This document shows positions 25,532 to 34,610 of a stretch of DNA of 64,000 nt, in pieces; the first letter of the stretch is position 1, and each line of letters opens with the position of its first letter. The notes below the pieces were generated by a model. That model was not told where the DNA came from. It made no database searches and saw only the letters and a program-made list of their open reading frames with translations. The DNA is taken from assembly GCF_003712195.1 (NCBI RefSeq), contig NZ_RDSD01000004.1, positions 124,001 to 188,000 of the forward strand, in the 5' to 3' direction. Source of the stretch: Proteiniphilum sp. X52. GTDB lineage: Bacteria; Bacteroidota; Bacteroidia; Bacteroidales; Dysgonomonadaceae. The position numbers were made by a program, and so were the translations under genes.

Positions 25532-28500
25532 ATGAAGAAAATATTTTTATTATTTATAGTAATCGCTATATCATTCGGTATGTTTGCTCAAAGAAATCCG
25601 ATTAATATAGCCGGGATAGTAATGGATCAGCAGGGGGAACCGCTGATTGGGGTTACCGTGGTGGTAAAAGGGACAGAAACAGGGATAGCCACCGATTTCA
25701 ACGGACGATTCGTTCTTAACAATATCCCGGCAGGTTCCACAATAGTCTACTCATATATCGGTTACCAAACGGTTGAAGTGCGGTATAACGAGAGCAACGA
25801 CCGCATTCGGATCGGGATGGCGGAGGATGTGGACGAACTTGACGAGTTGGTGGTTACAGCAAGGGGTGTGCAGCGAAAAGTATCCGTGGTTGGGGCAATC
25901 ACCACTGTCAATGCGCATGAACTGCAGGTTCCCACCACTTCTGTCTCCAATATGCTGGCAGGACGTGTCCCCGGTATCATTGCCGTTTCACGCAGTGGTG
26001 AACCGGGTGAGGACATCTCTGAATTTTGGATCAGAGGTATTGGCACATTCGGGGCAAAACAGGGCGCACTGGTGCTGATTGACGGTATTGAAGGAAATCT
26101 CAACGACCTCAATCCGGCGGATATCGAGAGTTTTTCAATATTGAAAGATGCCTCCTCCACCGCGGTGTACGGTGTGCGGGGGGCAAACGGGGTTGTAGTT
26201 GTGACTACCAAGCGAGGCAGAGCGGGAAAGCTCAGTATCAATTTCAGGACAAATGCCACCTACTCCTATTCTCCCAGAATGCCGGCATACGCGGACTCTT
26301 ATCAGTATGCTCTGCTCGCCAATGAGGCAAGGGTGGTGAGGGGTAATGAACCCCTTTACTCACCAACGGAATTGGAGTTGTACCGTACCGGCCTGGATCC
26401 GGACCTCTACCCGAATGTAAGCTGGAGAGATGTGATATTGAAAAGCCATTCCTGGAATACTCAACATCATATCGGAATCTCCGGTGGAGGTGAAGCTGCC
26501 CGTTATTACGTGAGTTTGGGCTATATAAACAGCGAGGCGCTCTTTAAGCAGGATAAGAACTCTCCTTTTTCAGCCAATGTGAACCACAATCGGTTGAATT
26601 TCAGGGCCAATGTGGATGCCAATGTGACCCAATCGACCCTTCTCTCGCTGAATATCGAGAGTGTATTGGTCTCACAGAATTCTCCGGGATTTGGTGATGA
26701 TAATAAGGCTCTCTGGTTAGCACAGGCCAACCTGCCGCCCAATCTTGTTCCGGTCCGCTATTCCAACGGTCTGCTTCCGGTATATGGAGCGAATGCGGAC
26801 GAAATGTCTCCTTACGTTCAGTTGAATTATACGGGATACAAGGCGAAGGAGCGTTACACCACCAAGACCAATTTATTATTGAAACAGGATCTGGGCATGT
26901 TCCTGGACGGTTTGTCGATACAGGGGCTTTTCTCTTTAACCTCAAACGGGGCGCATGACGTGAATAACAGAATGCGCCCGGATCTCTATTTTGCAGACCC
27001 GAAAATAGGCCGGAATCCCGACGGTTCGCTTTCCACGACGCGGAAGATGGCAAAAGAGGATCTGACGGCCACACAAAGTTCTTCGTCAAACCGACAGTAC
27101 TACCTTGAGCTTCAAGCCAACTATAACCAGGTCTTTCAGTATGATCACCGGGTCACCGGATTGATACATGCCTACAGACAAGAGACAAAAAACAGTGACT
27201 GGGGAGATGGAATTTTCACCGTAATTCCGGAGCGCTATCAAGCCTACTCGGCAAGAGCGACCTATTCGTATAAGGATACCTATGTGAGCGAGTTCAATGT
27301 GGGATATACCGGCTCTGAAAACTTTAATAAGGAAAGCCGTTATGGAGTATTTCCTTCCATTGCACTCGGATGGGTGCCCACTCAGTATAGATGGGTGAAA
27401 GAGAAAGTTCCTTTTGTAAACTTTCTTAAGTTCAGGGGTTCTGTCGGACAGGTTGGAAACGACCGACTGGTGGATGGTAACGGAGATCCAATACGTTTTC
27501 CCTATCTCACTATTGTTGGAGGAGTCGGTGCAGGGATATGGGGCGGATCGGCAATAAGTGAAACGCAGATTGGGGCGGTAAACATGGAGTGGGAAACATC
27601 CACGAAGTTCAATTTCGGGATCGACGGGAAAATATTCAAAGAGAAAGTTGATTTCTCGGTCGATTTTTTCCGAAACAAAACAACCGGTATCTTCCAGAAA
27701 CGGGAGAGTGTTCCATTTGAATCCGGCTTGTATTCAACGCTCCCTTATGCCAATATAGGTGAAATGACCTCCTGGGGTTTTGACGGACATGGGTCTTATT
27801 TTCAGGAAATCAACAATGACATGAATTTTACTGTTCGTGGTAATTTCACGATGTCAAGGAATAATGTCGACAACTGGGAACAGGCCGGCGTCAGATATCC
27901 TTACCAGTCGTGGTCGGGCGTTCCTTACGGCATTATGCGCGGTTTGATATCGGAAGGGCTTTTCAAAGACGAGGATGATATCCGGAGTAGTCCAAAACAA
28001 ACCTTTATGTCGGATGTGAGGCCCGGCGACATAAAATATAAGGATGTCAATGGGGACGGTGTGATCAATGATGATGATATTGTTCCGCTTTCTCATTCAA
28101 ACATCCCGGAATTCCAGTACGGGGCAGCATTTGAGTTTAATTATAAGAATTTCCGGATCAATGCACTCCTGGAAGGTGTGCAGGGTGTGGAATATTTCCT
28201 GGGGGGAACCGGTTATTATCCGTTTGCCTGGGGGTACACCGGAAATATACTGGATATAGTGACAAAACAGGAAAACCGCTGGACTCCTGCCTCCTATTCA
28301 GGGGATCCTGCTACAGAAAATCCAAATGCCAGATTTCCGCGACTGACGCACGGCAACAATCCAAATAATAACCGTCAGTCAACATTCTGGCTGGCGGATG
28401 GCAGTTATCTTCGTTTGAAGAACGTAGAGATTACCTATACGTTGCCTAAAGACTTCGTGCAAAAACTGAGGATATTTGAATCTTTGTCTGTCAGTCTTGT

Positions 28501-28621
28501 CGGAGACAACTTGCGCGTATGGGACAGTGTTAAACTCTGGGATCCGGGGCAGGCGTCGGAAAACGGTGCTGTATATCCGTTGCAGAGAAAATATACAATC
28601 CAATTATATGCCACATTCTAA
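25532..28621 (+). CDS. SusC/RagA-type TonB-dependent outer-membrane transporter
   Basis: The ATG at 25532 is chosen because it opens a signal peptide directly (MKKIFLLFIVIAISFGMFAQ). The longer frame overlaps the upstream gene and adds 20 residues. The protein has 1029 residues. The carboxypeptidase-D regulatory-like domain is about 25-105 (IAGIVMDQQGEPLIGVTV). The plug begins at LDELVVTARGVQRKVSVVG and has ALVLIDGIEGNLNDLNP and ILKDASSTAVYGVRGANGVV. The barrel ends at LQRKYTIQLYATF. It pairs with the SusD 11 bp downstream. Substrate is unknown: no hydrolase gene lies in this operon. Confidence 0.95.
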   Translation: MKKIFLLFIVIAISFGMFAQRNPINIAGIVMDQQGEPLIGVTVVVKGTETGIATDFNGRFVLNNIPAGSTIVYSYIGYQTVEVRYNESNDRIRIGMAEDVDELDELVVTARGVQRKVSVVGAITTVNAHELQVPTTSVSNMLAGRVPGIIAVSRSGEPGEDISEFWIRGIGTFGAKQGALVLIDGIEGNLNDLNPADIESFSILKDASSTAVYGVRGANGVVVVTTKRGRAGKLSINFRTNATYSYSPRMPAYADSYQYALLANEARVVRGNEPLYSPTELELYRTGLDPDLYPNVSWRDVILKSHSWNTQHHIGISGGGEAARYYVSLGYINSEALFKQDKNSPFSANVNHNRLNFRANVDANVTQSTLLSLNIESVLVSQNSPGFGDDNKALWLAQANLPPNLVPVRYSNGLLPVYGANADEMSPYVQLNYTGYKAKERYTTKTNLLLKQDLGMFLDGLSIQGLFSLTSNGAHDVNNRMRPDLYFADPKIGRNPDGSLSTTRKMAKEDLTATQSSSSNRQYYLELQANYNQVFQYDHRVTGLIHAYRQETKNSDWGDGIFTVIPERYQAYSARATYSYKDTYVSEFNVGYTGSENFNKESRYGVFPSIALGWVPTQYRWVKEKVPFVNFLKFRGSVGQVGNDRLVDGNGDPIRFPYLTIVGGVGAGIWGGSAISETQIGAVNMEWETSTKFNFGIDGKIFKEKVDFSVDFFRNKTTGIFQKRESVPFESGLYSTLPYANIGEMTSWGFDGHGSYFQEINNDMNFTVRGNFTMSRNNVDNWEQAGVRYPYQSWSGVPYGIMRGLISEGLFKDEDDIRSSPKQTFMSDVRPGDIKYKDVNGDGVINDDDIVPLSHSNIPEFQYGAAFEFNYKNFRINALLEGVQGVEYFLGGTGYYPFAWGYTGNILDIVTKQENRWTPASYSGDPATENPNARFPRLTHGNNPNNNRQSTFWLADGSYLRLKNVEITYTLPKDFVQKLRIFESLSVSLVGDNLRVWDSVKLWDPGQASENGAVYPLQRKYTIQLYATF

Positions 28622-28632
28622 AAAATGGAATA

Positions 28633-30600
28633 ATGAAAAGAATCAGAATAAACACCCGCGATATAGCCACACTACTGGTTGCGTTCATGGCAGGTGGCGC
28701 CTTTTTTTCCTGTAAAGACTTTCTGGATGTAGATGACTACTTTAAGCATACAACCCAGTTAGACTCAGTCTTTCAACGAAAGGAACTTACCGAACAGTAT
28801 ATTCATGGAGCGGCCGCTTACCTGCCCAATGAGGGAAATCTATGGACTAACGCTTCCACGCCTTTCCAGGGAGTGTCCGACGAAAACTTCACCTCATTCA
28901 ATGATAACAGACATGCCGCCATCAAGTTTCTGCTGGATGAAGTAACCCCGTTTGCGCCCGCTTTTGATCCATGGGGCAATTATTACATAGGCATCAGAAG
29001 AGCTTCTATCGTTTTGCAGCGCATCCATGAGCTCGAAGATATTTCAGATATCGACAGGCGTGATTTCATGGGAAGATGTTACTTCCTGAGAGGTTATTAT
29101 TATTATCAATTACTGCTGATGTATGGCGGTGTGCCTATTGTGCCGGATGATCCATTTTCTGTTGGCGCGAGTATCGAGGAGATGTCGAAAGAAAGGGCGA
29201 CCTATGACGAGACGGTTGAATATATTTGTGAAAATATGGAAATGGCAGCACAATTGTTGCCTACAGAAAGGTCGATGGCGCAAATCTCCCTGCCAACCCA
29301 AGGTGCTGCCCTGTCGGTGATATCCCGTGTAAGGCTGTATGCCGCGAGCCCTTGGTTCAATGGTGGAAGTGGAGGTTTGTATACCGACTGGCGACGCGCA
29401 AGTGACGGAGCCCATTTTATCAGTCAGGCCGTCGATAACGAGAAATGGGGAAAAGCTGCGGTTGCCGCGAAACGTGTGATGGATATGAATCTGTATGAAC
29501 TCTATACCTCCCGAAGGAGAAATGATACCAAAGAATTACCTGAAATAGTGATGGAGACTTATCATGCGAGGCCGATCCCTCAATTCTCACCGGAAGATAT
29601 TGACCCGTTACGCTCGTATGCGGAAGTTTTCAATGGTGATGTGTCACTTTCCATGAATCACGAAGTGATCTATTCATGCAATCCGACCCAGAGTGGCAAG
29701 GATTCACCTGCCGGAATTGCCATGCCGGCCCTTATGGGGGGAATGAACGGGCTGAACCTCACGCATGATCTTGCTTCCGCATTCTATATGGAAGACGGTT
29801 CTCCTTACTCCCCACCCATTGGGGCGCACGAGCCGATTGGATCGGGAAAAAGTTTTTCCGGTTATGAACTTTCAGGCAATGTCGCCAGAATGCATGATAA
29901 CCGGGAGATGCGCTTTTACGTCTCGATTGGATTCAATCACTGTATCTGGCCGAATACCTCTTATACCGGATCAAGCAATTTAAAAAACCTTCAGGTTGAA
30001 TATTATGCAGACGGAAATGCAGGACCTCCCGCAAACTTCGCTGTGGACTTCAACCATACAGGCTATACCTGTAAAAAATATGTGAACCCGGAAGACATTA
30101 TCACCGACGGTTCCATCCGGCCAAAATCATTTCCGATTTTCCGTTATGCTGAAACCCTCCTCAATTATGCGGAAGCGTTGAATGAACTGGAAGGAAGCTA
30201 TACCCAAAACGGCATTACAGTAACCGGTAGAGATGCGGAGGAAATTCTTAACGCTTTCAATCAGGTACGTTACCGCGCTGGATTACCGGGGTTAACCTCT
30301 CTTCCTTCTCAGGGTGAGATGCGTGACCTTATCAAGGCTGAACGCCGCATAGAATTTAACTGCGAGGGACACCGTTATCTTGATCTCCGCCGATGGGGAG
30401 AGGCATACGATGCCTATAACCGTCCGGTGCTGGGGATGAACATCAAAGCAAGGAGATCGGAACGTGAAGTATTCTACACGATCACGACTTTGACAAATGA
30501 TAAAGCCCGGAGGTATTTTGATTATAAAAATTACTTTTGGCCAATATCCAGAACAGTACTTGACAGAAATCCCAAATTGGTCCAGAATCCCGGCTGGTAA
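28633..30600 (+). CDS. SusD/RagB-type glycan-binding lipoprotein, large form
   Basis: This 655-residue protein is larger than the usual 500-580. The N-terminus MKRIRINTRDIATLLVAFMAGGAFFSCKDF gives a lipobox cysteine near residue 27. SusD signs are MGRCYFLRGYYYYQLLLMYGGVPIV, RLYAASPWFNG, FRYAETLLNYAEALNELEG and IKAERRIEFNCEGHRYLDLRRWG; the C-terminus is YFWPISRTVLDRNPKLVQNPGW. The size class with RLYAASPWFNG is common in SusDs paired with the large SusC type upstream. It is followed at 21 bp by a DUF1735-type lipoprotein. Confidence 0.93.
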   Translation: MKRIRINTRDIATLLVAFMAGGAFFSCKDFLDVDDYFKHTTQLDSVFQRKELTEQYIHGAAAYLPNEGNLWTNASTPFQGVSDENFTSFNDNRHAAIKFLLDEVTPFAPAFDPWGNYYIGIRRASIVLQRIHELEDISDIDRRDFMGRCYFLRGYYYYQLLLMYGGVPIVPDDPFSVGASIEEMSKERATYDETVEYICENMEMAAQLLPTERSMAQISLPTQGAALSVISRVRLYAASPWFNGGSGGLYTDWRRASDGAHFISQAVDNEKWGKAAVAAKRVMDMNLYELYTSRRRNDTKELPEIVMETYHARPIPQFSPEDIDPLRSYAEVFNGDVSLSMNHEVIYSCNPTQSGKDSPAGIAMPALMGGMNGLNLTHDLASAFYMEDGSPYSPPIGAHEPIGSGKSFSGYELSGNVARMHDNREMRFYVSIGFNHCIWPNTSYTGSSNLKNLQVEYYADGNAGPPANFAVDFNHTGYTCKKYVNPEDIITDGSIRPKSFPIFRYAETLLNYAEALNELEGSYTQNGITVTGRDAEEILNAFNQVRYRAGLPGLTSLPSQGEMRDLIKAERRIEFNCEGHRYLDLRRWGEAYDAYNRPVLGMNIKARRSEREVFYTITTLTNDKARRYFDYKNYFWPISRTVLDRNPKLVQNPGW

Positions 30601-30621
30601 AACTTTTAAAAGATGATAGTT

Positions 30622-31533
30622 ATGAGAAAAATTCAATTATTTGTACCATGGTTGATGGTTGTCTCAATCCTATTTAGCGCATGCGAAGTAGTCGATCCCC
30701 TGGCAAGTGAACAGTATCGCAAGGAGGTATATATTGTAGGAGCCTATGATAATGTTTTTTCTGTTGACTTACCCTTCGGAGATAACGAGGACACATACAT
30801 TTCCGTTGCAGTGAGTGGCTCACAGCGTATAGACCGGGACGTAAAAGTGACGTTCAAACAAAATGACGGCTTGGTGGAATGGTATAATAACAGATTCATG
30901 CTGGACAGGCCTGTCAAATACCAGCTTCTGGACACAGAGTTGGTGAGTGTCCCTTCCTGGTCAACAACCATCAAAGCAGGTGAAATATACGCCCGCCTCC
31001 CGTTCAAAATCAAAAGTACGGGATTGCATTGTGATTCTTTGTATGCTGTCAGTTTCGAGATTGAGTCAGTATCGGATTATATGAAATCAGAAGAGGATGC
31101 TTCACTGATATTGACTCTGAACCTCACGAATGATTATTCCGGAGGATTTCAACTGGAAGCTACGAAAAGCACATTGGTCCAGGACGAGAATGGAGAATGG
31201 ATTGAGATGGGGCTTCCTGTCCCTGTAAGCATTCAGCGCACATTGACAGCTGTTTCGGAAAATGCCGTACGTTTCTTTCATGATAAGGAAAGAGAGACAT
31301 ACAGCGAATATACGAACTCGTACGATCCGGGAGGTGATTATTTCAGGGCAATTGATAATTTCTGTGTTGTATTTGAAAGAATGGGTGAAACAAACGATTT
31401 TAGCGTTCATCCTTGGAAATCAATGAGTATTGTTGACGGTGAAGCCACTTTTGGAGAAAAAGGTTTTACTTTCTGGTATGACTACATGCAGGGAACTACC
31501 CGCTATCGCATGAAAGGGGCATTCACCAAATAG
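30622..31533 (+). CDS. DUF1735/DUF4361-like lipoprotein, probable surface accessory protein
   Basis: The ATG at 30622 is preferred (MRKIQLFVPWLMVVSILFSAC); three extra residues precede it in the longer frame. The protein has 303 residues with a lipobox cysteine near residue 21. Residues about 25-155 resemble the DUF1735 (BT_3987-like) beta-domain (EVYIVGAYDNVFSVDLPFG, GEIYARLPFKIKSTGL). The C-terminal half resembles DUF4361, ending in the typical TFWYDYMQGTTRYRMKG. Such proteins follow SusD genes in many Bacteroidota loci and are thought to be outer-surface glycan-binding or packaging components; no reaction can be assigned. It is the last gene of the operon; a strong terminator starts 8 bp after the stop. 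Confidence 0.75.
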   Translation: MRKIQLFVPWLMVVSILFSACEVVDPLASEQYRKEVYIVGAYDNVFSVDLPFGDNEDTYISVAVSGSQRIDRDVKVTFKQNDGLVEWYNNRFMLDRPVKYQLLDTELVSVPSWSTTIKAGEIYARLPFKIKSTGLHCDSLYAVSFEIESVSDYMKSEEDASLILTLNLTNDYSGGFQLEATKSTLVQDENGEWIEMGLPVPVSIQRTLTAVSENAVRFFHDKERETYSEYTNSYDPGGDYFRAIDNFCVVFERMGETNDFSVHPWKSMSIVDGEATFGEKGFTFWYDYMQGTTRYRMKGAFTK

Positions 31534-31540
31534 CGTTTTT

Positions 31541-31590
31541 AAAGAAGAACCATCTGAATTAGCTAAAATTATTTAGGGTGGTTCTTCTTT
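31541..31590 (+). terminator. Rho-independent terminator after the 24138-31533 operon
   Basis: A perfect 12-bp stem AAAGAAGAACCA / TGGTTCTTCTTT has a 26-base loop, with the T-rich end in the second arm. The A-rich first arm means it could also act for minus-strand transcription. Confidence 0.8.
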
Positions 31591-31685
31591 ACTTTATCCA
31601 TAATAAATGATCATAAGGGTTGTAATACCAAACCTGATGAGTAATTATTAATATCGGATGAGAGAGAAAATAAAACACATCCTGG

Positions 31686-32150
31686 TCACATCTTGATAAT
31701 CAGTCCGAGTGTTGGAAGAATTGTGCCGCTACTCTCCTCGAGCACTCTCAGTCCCTGTTTGGAAAAGTCTCCTCCCGGATCGGAAATTATGTCTCCGTTT
31801 TGATTCCTATTTGTATATATCGGAGGTCTCTGACTTTTGAAATTGTAAACATTCTGAATGTCAACATAGAGGTTGAGCAGCCATCTATTAAAATAGAACT
31901 CCTTGTCAACCCGGACATCGAGTTGATGCGAATCGCTCAGCCTTAGCGTATTGAAGCGGGAGTAGTCAATATAAGCCTGGTTTGTCACCTCCCACGCTTC
32001 CCTATCCGATGAGAGCGATTCATCAATAGGGGAATAGGGGGCCCCTCCCGCATATCTCCATCTGGCCGCAATGTTCCAATTATTTGCGATACAATATCCC
32101 GCGATAAGATTGAGCAGGTGCCTGGTATCCCAATTCCTGTCAATCTATGC
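31686..32150 (-). pseudogene. C-terminal remnant of a TonB-dependent receptor
   Basis: The minus-strand frame reads WDTRHLLNLIAGYCIANN..WNIAARWRYAGGAPYSP, then LDVRVDKEFYFNRW, LNLYVDIQNVYN, and ends ILPTLGLIIKM then stop. These are the last beta-strands of a TonB-dependent receptor barrel of the FecA/CirA-like kind (not SusC, whose ends differ). About 155 residues remain. Homology stops near 32150 with no start codon or upstream barrel, so roughly 80 per cent of the gene is gone. It is opposite in orientation to all nearby genes and is a relic of a locus lost before the present arrangement. Confidence 0.75.
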
Positions 32151-32157
32151 ATTTTGC

Positions 32158-32453
32158 CGGGATTTACCTTACTGCCACCACCTGTTCGAACTAGAGAACA
32201 AAATACAACCCTACTTTGTTTGAAAATTGAAACTCTTTCTCTTTTAATCACTCTTCGAGGAGTTGCTTTTTTAACATCAAAGCACGGCAAGGATGTAAGT
32301 TCAATTAACCAATGCAACTTAAAGGGGGGGAGGGGGAAGCAGGCAGCATAATTTTTTCGGAGTTGAATATCAATAAGAATCTTGAACAGAATGATGGCTA
32401 TAATTAGGGTTTGAATAGTCGAGCAAACTAATACTAAATCAACAACATACAAA
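32158..32453. other. Intergenic stretch upstream of the second GH29 gene, no gene recognised
   Basis: This roughly 300-bp stretch holds no supportable gene on either strand. It contains a G-tract, seven G then A then five G, at about 32324-32336. Base composition changes at the junction with the TonB-receptor relic, suggesting a recombination endpoint. A TTTG at about 32406 could be a -33 element for the fucosidase gene, but no clear TAnnTTTG follows it. Confidence 0.4.
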
Positions 32454-34091
32454 ATGAAAGCTATTAAGAGTTTATTTATTATTGTTTTATCTGCGGTTCT
32501 TTTCATCTCTTGTAAAGTGTCACCACACGAGTCAATGATGGAGGGGAAGTATGAACCTACTTGGGAATCACTCTCCCAATACGGAGAAGCTCCGGAATGG
32601 TTCCAGGATGCGAAGTTCGGTATTTGGGCACATTGGGGCCCGCAATGTCAGCCGGAACAAGGTGATTGGTATGCGCGTGGGATGTATGACGAAGGGGGAG
32701 ACCAATATGGCTGGCATGTTCAAAATTACGGCCACCCGTCCGAGTTTGGATTTAAAGATGTGATTAATCTCTGGAAAGCGGAAGAGTGGAATCCTGATCA
32801 GTTAATGGCATTATACAAAAAAGCAGGAGCCAAATACTTTTTCACCTTAGGCAATCATCACGATAATTTTGATTTGTGGGATAGCAAGCATCAACCTTGG
32901 AATTCCGTAAACATGGGACCGAAGAAAGATATCGTCGCGGGTTGGGAAAAAGCAGCTCGTGCAAACGATTTATATTTTGGCGTCAGCATACATTCGGCTC
33001 ATGCCTGGACTTGGTATGAAACAGCTCAAAGATCAGATAAAGAGGGTCCCAAGGCAGGAATTCCTTATGATGGAAAAATGACGAAAGAAGATGGAAAAGG
33101 AAAATGGTGGGAAGGGTATAACCCTCAGGATTTATACGTTCAAGATCACCCATTAAGCAAGAATAGTGAAGACACTCACATGATTCATAGTCAGTGGGGA
33201 TGGGGAAATGGAGCCTCTATCCCCTCGCAGGAATATTCTCAAAACTTCTTTGACCGGAATGTTGATATGATCAATAAGTACAATCCAGATTTGGTATACT
33301 ATGATGACACGAGTATGCCTCTTTGGCCTTTTAGTGATCAGGGGTTACGTGCTGTGGCCCATTTCTATAACAAGAGCTTGAGAGAAAACAATGGGAAAAA
33401 CGAGGCAGTGGTTTTCGCTAAAATTTTAACCGATGAACAAAAAGAGTGTTTAGTGTGGGATGTGGAAAAAGGCACTCCTGACCAAAAGCAGGATAAACCA
33501 TGGCAAACATGCACTTGCCTGGGGCATTGGCATTATGATGAAAGTGTTTACAACAATGATTGGTATAAACCGGCCAAGACTGTCGTGCACATGTTAATCG
33601 ATATTATCAGTAAAAATGGTAATATGTTGTTAAGTGTGCCAATGAAGGGTAATGGAACCATAGACGATAAGGAACAGAAGATATTGGAAGATATGGCATC
33701 CTGGATGGAAGTGAATGAAGAAGCCGTATTCGGAACCAGGGTGTGGAAGATATTTGGTGAAGGACCTGTAGCCGAAGCCTCCAACCCCCTCCATGCGCAA
33801 GGATTCAACGAAGGACGACATGCCCCCTATACTTCGGAAGATATCCGTTTTGTAACAAAACGGAATATTTTATATGCCCATGTATTGGCCTGGCCGGAGA
33901 GTGATAAAGTGACAATAAAATCATTGGCTAGGGGCAGTTCTTTGCTGGAAGGGTCAATCAAAAAAATCTCGATGCTGGGGAGTAATGAAGAAATATCATT
34001 CACTGAAACTTCGGATGGATTAGTGGTTGATCTGCCTAAAGGTGTAAAACCAAATGAAATTTCATTTGCCTTGAAAATTAATTGTGACTAA
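32454..34091 (+). CDS. GH29 alpha-L-fucosidase, lipoprotein (second copy type)
   Basis: This 545-residue protein has a lipoprotein signal (MKAIKSLFIIVLSAVLFISC). GH29 signs are PEWFQDAKFGIWAHWGP, YFFTLGNHHDNFDLWD, FGVSIHSAHAWTWYE and LVYYDDTSMPLWP with the probable nucleophile Asp284. DIISKNGNMLLSVPMKGNG and VNEEAVFGTRVWK follow, then a C-terminal beta-domain. It shares the fold but differs widely from the fucosidase at 22070, so it is not a recent duplicate; insertions around residues 190-245 are specific to it. It stands alone between a TonB-receptor relic and a decayed transposase fragment, with no SusC/D of its own. It might serve the fucose operon, or remove fucose from rhamnogalacturonan-linked glycans. 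Confidence 0.88.
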   Translation: MKAIKSLFIIVLSAVLFISCKVSPHESMMEGKYEPTWESLSQYGEAPEWFQDAKFGIWAHWGPQCQPEQGDWYARGMYDEGGDQYGWHVQNYGHPSEFGFKDVINLWKAEEWNPDQLMALYKKAGAKYFFTLGNHHDNFDLWDSKHQPWNSVNMGPKKDIVAGWEKAARANDLYFGVSIHSAHAWTWYETAQRSDKEGPKAGIPYDGKMTKEDGKGKWWEGYNPQDLYVQDHPLSKNSEDTHMIHSQWGWGNGASIPSQEYSQNFFDRNVDMINKYNPDLVYYDDTSMPLWPFSDQGLRAVAHFYNKSLRENNGKNEAVVFAKILTDEQKECLVWDVEKGTPDQKQDKPWQTCTCLGHWHYDESVYNNDWYKPAKTVVHMLIDIISKNGNMLLSVPMKGNGTIDDKEQKILEDMASWMEVNEEAVFGTRVWKIFGEGPVAEASNPLHAQGFNEGRHAPYTSEDIRFVTKRNILYAHVLAWPESDKVTIKSLARGSSLLEGSIKKISMLGSNEEISFTETSDGLVVDLPKGVKPNEISFALKINCD

Positions 34092-34118
34092 AAGGAGATG
34101 AGAACAAAGCTTTTACTT

Positions 34119-34372
34119 CTAATTTTTTCTTTCCAATGGGTAGCCCTCATGCCTTTTTTTGCCATGCCCTTGCTTGCGTATACGGTTTGCCGGAACAGAA
34201 TCGCCCCGCTTTACTTCAGATATACCTCTGCATAAAGCGCTTATGCTTATATCCAAGACTCTGTGTACGACACTTTATCCGCCGTAAGCCAAACTAATGG
34301 CTTCTACGGCAGCATAGCGACGTTTCTGCCGTTCATCCCTCTTGTCAAAGAACTCTTTCTTATGTCCGCACT
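34119..34372 (-). pseudogene. Decayed N-terminal fragment of an ISAzo13-like transposase
   Basis: Read on the minus strand, the frame gives KKEFFDKRDERQKRRYAAVE, then AISLAYGG, an in-frame TAA, then SVVHRVLDISISALCRGISE and VKRGDSVPANRIRKQGHGKK, before a stop at 34119. The order (charged dimer-like start, AAxEAxxLxxGG, HTH-like segment, RIRxxGxGKK) is that of ISAzo13-family transposase N-termini. Only about 80 residues remain, with one internal stop and no catalytic domain. No terminal inverted repeats were recognised. It marks a past insertion at the boundary between the fucosidase and the RG-I locus. Confidence 0.55.
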
Positions 34373-34489
34373 AATGAGCTGTTTCATTTCTTAACCTATT
34401 GGTTTGGACAAAGATGAATATTATGATTGAGTTTGATTGCTTATTTTTTTATTAATAAAAATCGGCTATTTTTACCGAATATTTTTATG

Positions 34490-34497
34490 TATCTTTG
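34490..34497 (+). promoter_or_regulatory. Candidate -7 promoter element for the HTCS gene
   Basis: TATCTTTG matches the Bacteroidota TAnnTTTG box and lies 121 bp before the HTCS ATG. No clear -33 TTTG was identified at the right distance. The leader that follows contains an imperfect hairpin between about 34529 and 34571 (ACCACCCCT pairing with AGGGTG...GGGT). Confidence 0.4.
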
Positions 34498-34610
34498 TTT
34501 TAAATGGTAAGTTGTTTTCTTATGATACCTACCACCCCTCTATTTACCGTGATAAGGGTGTATGGGTAGCTACTTCTACAAATTGCACAGGGATTCTATG
34601 AGGCATCATA

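Noticed and set aside
32165-32200. GTTCGAA segment resembling a tRNA T-loop
   Set aside because: No acceptor stem, D-arm or anticodon arm can be folded around it.
32118-32506. Open frames on both strands around the G-tract upstream of the second GH29
   Set aside because: They overlap the TonB-receptor relic and each other, and show no family motif.
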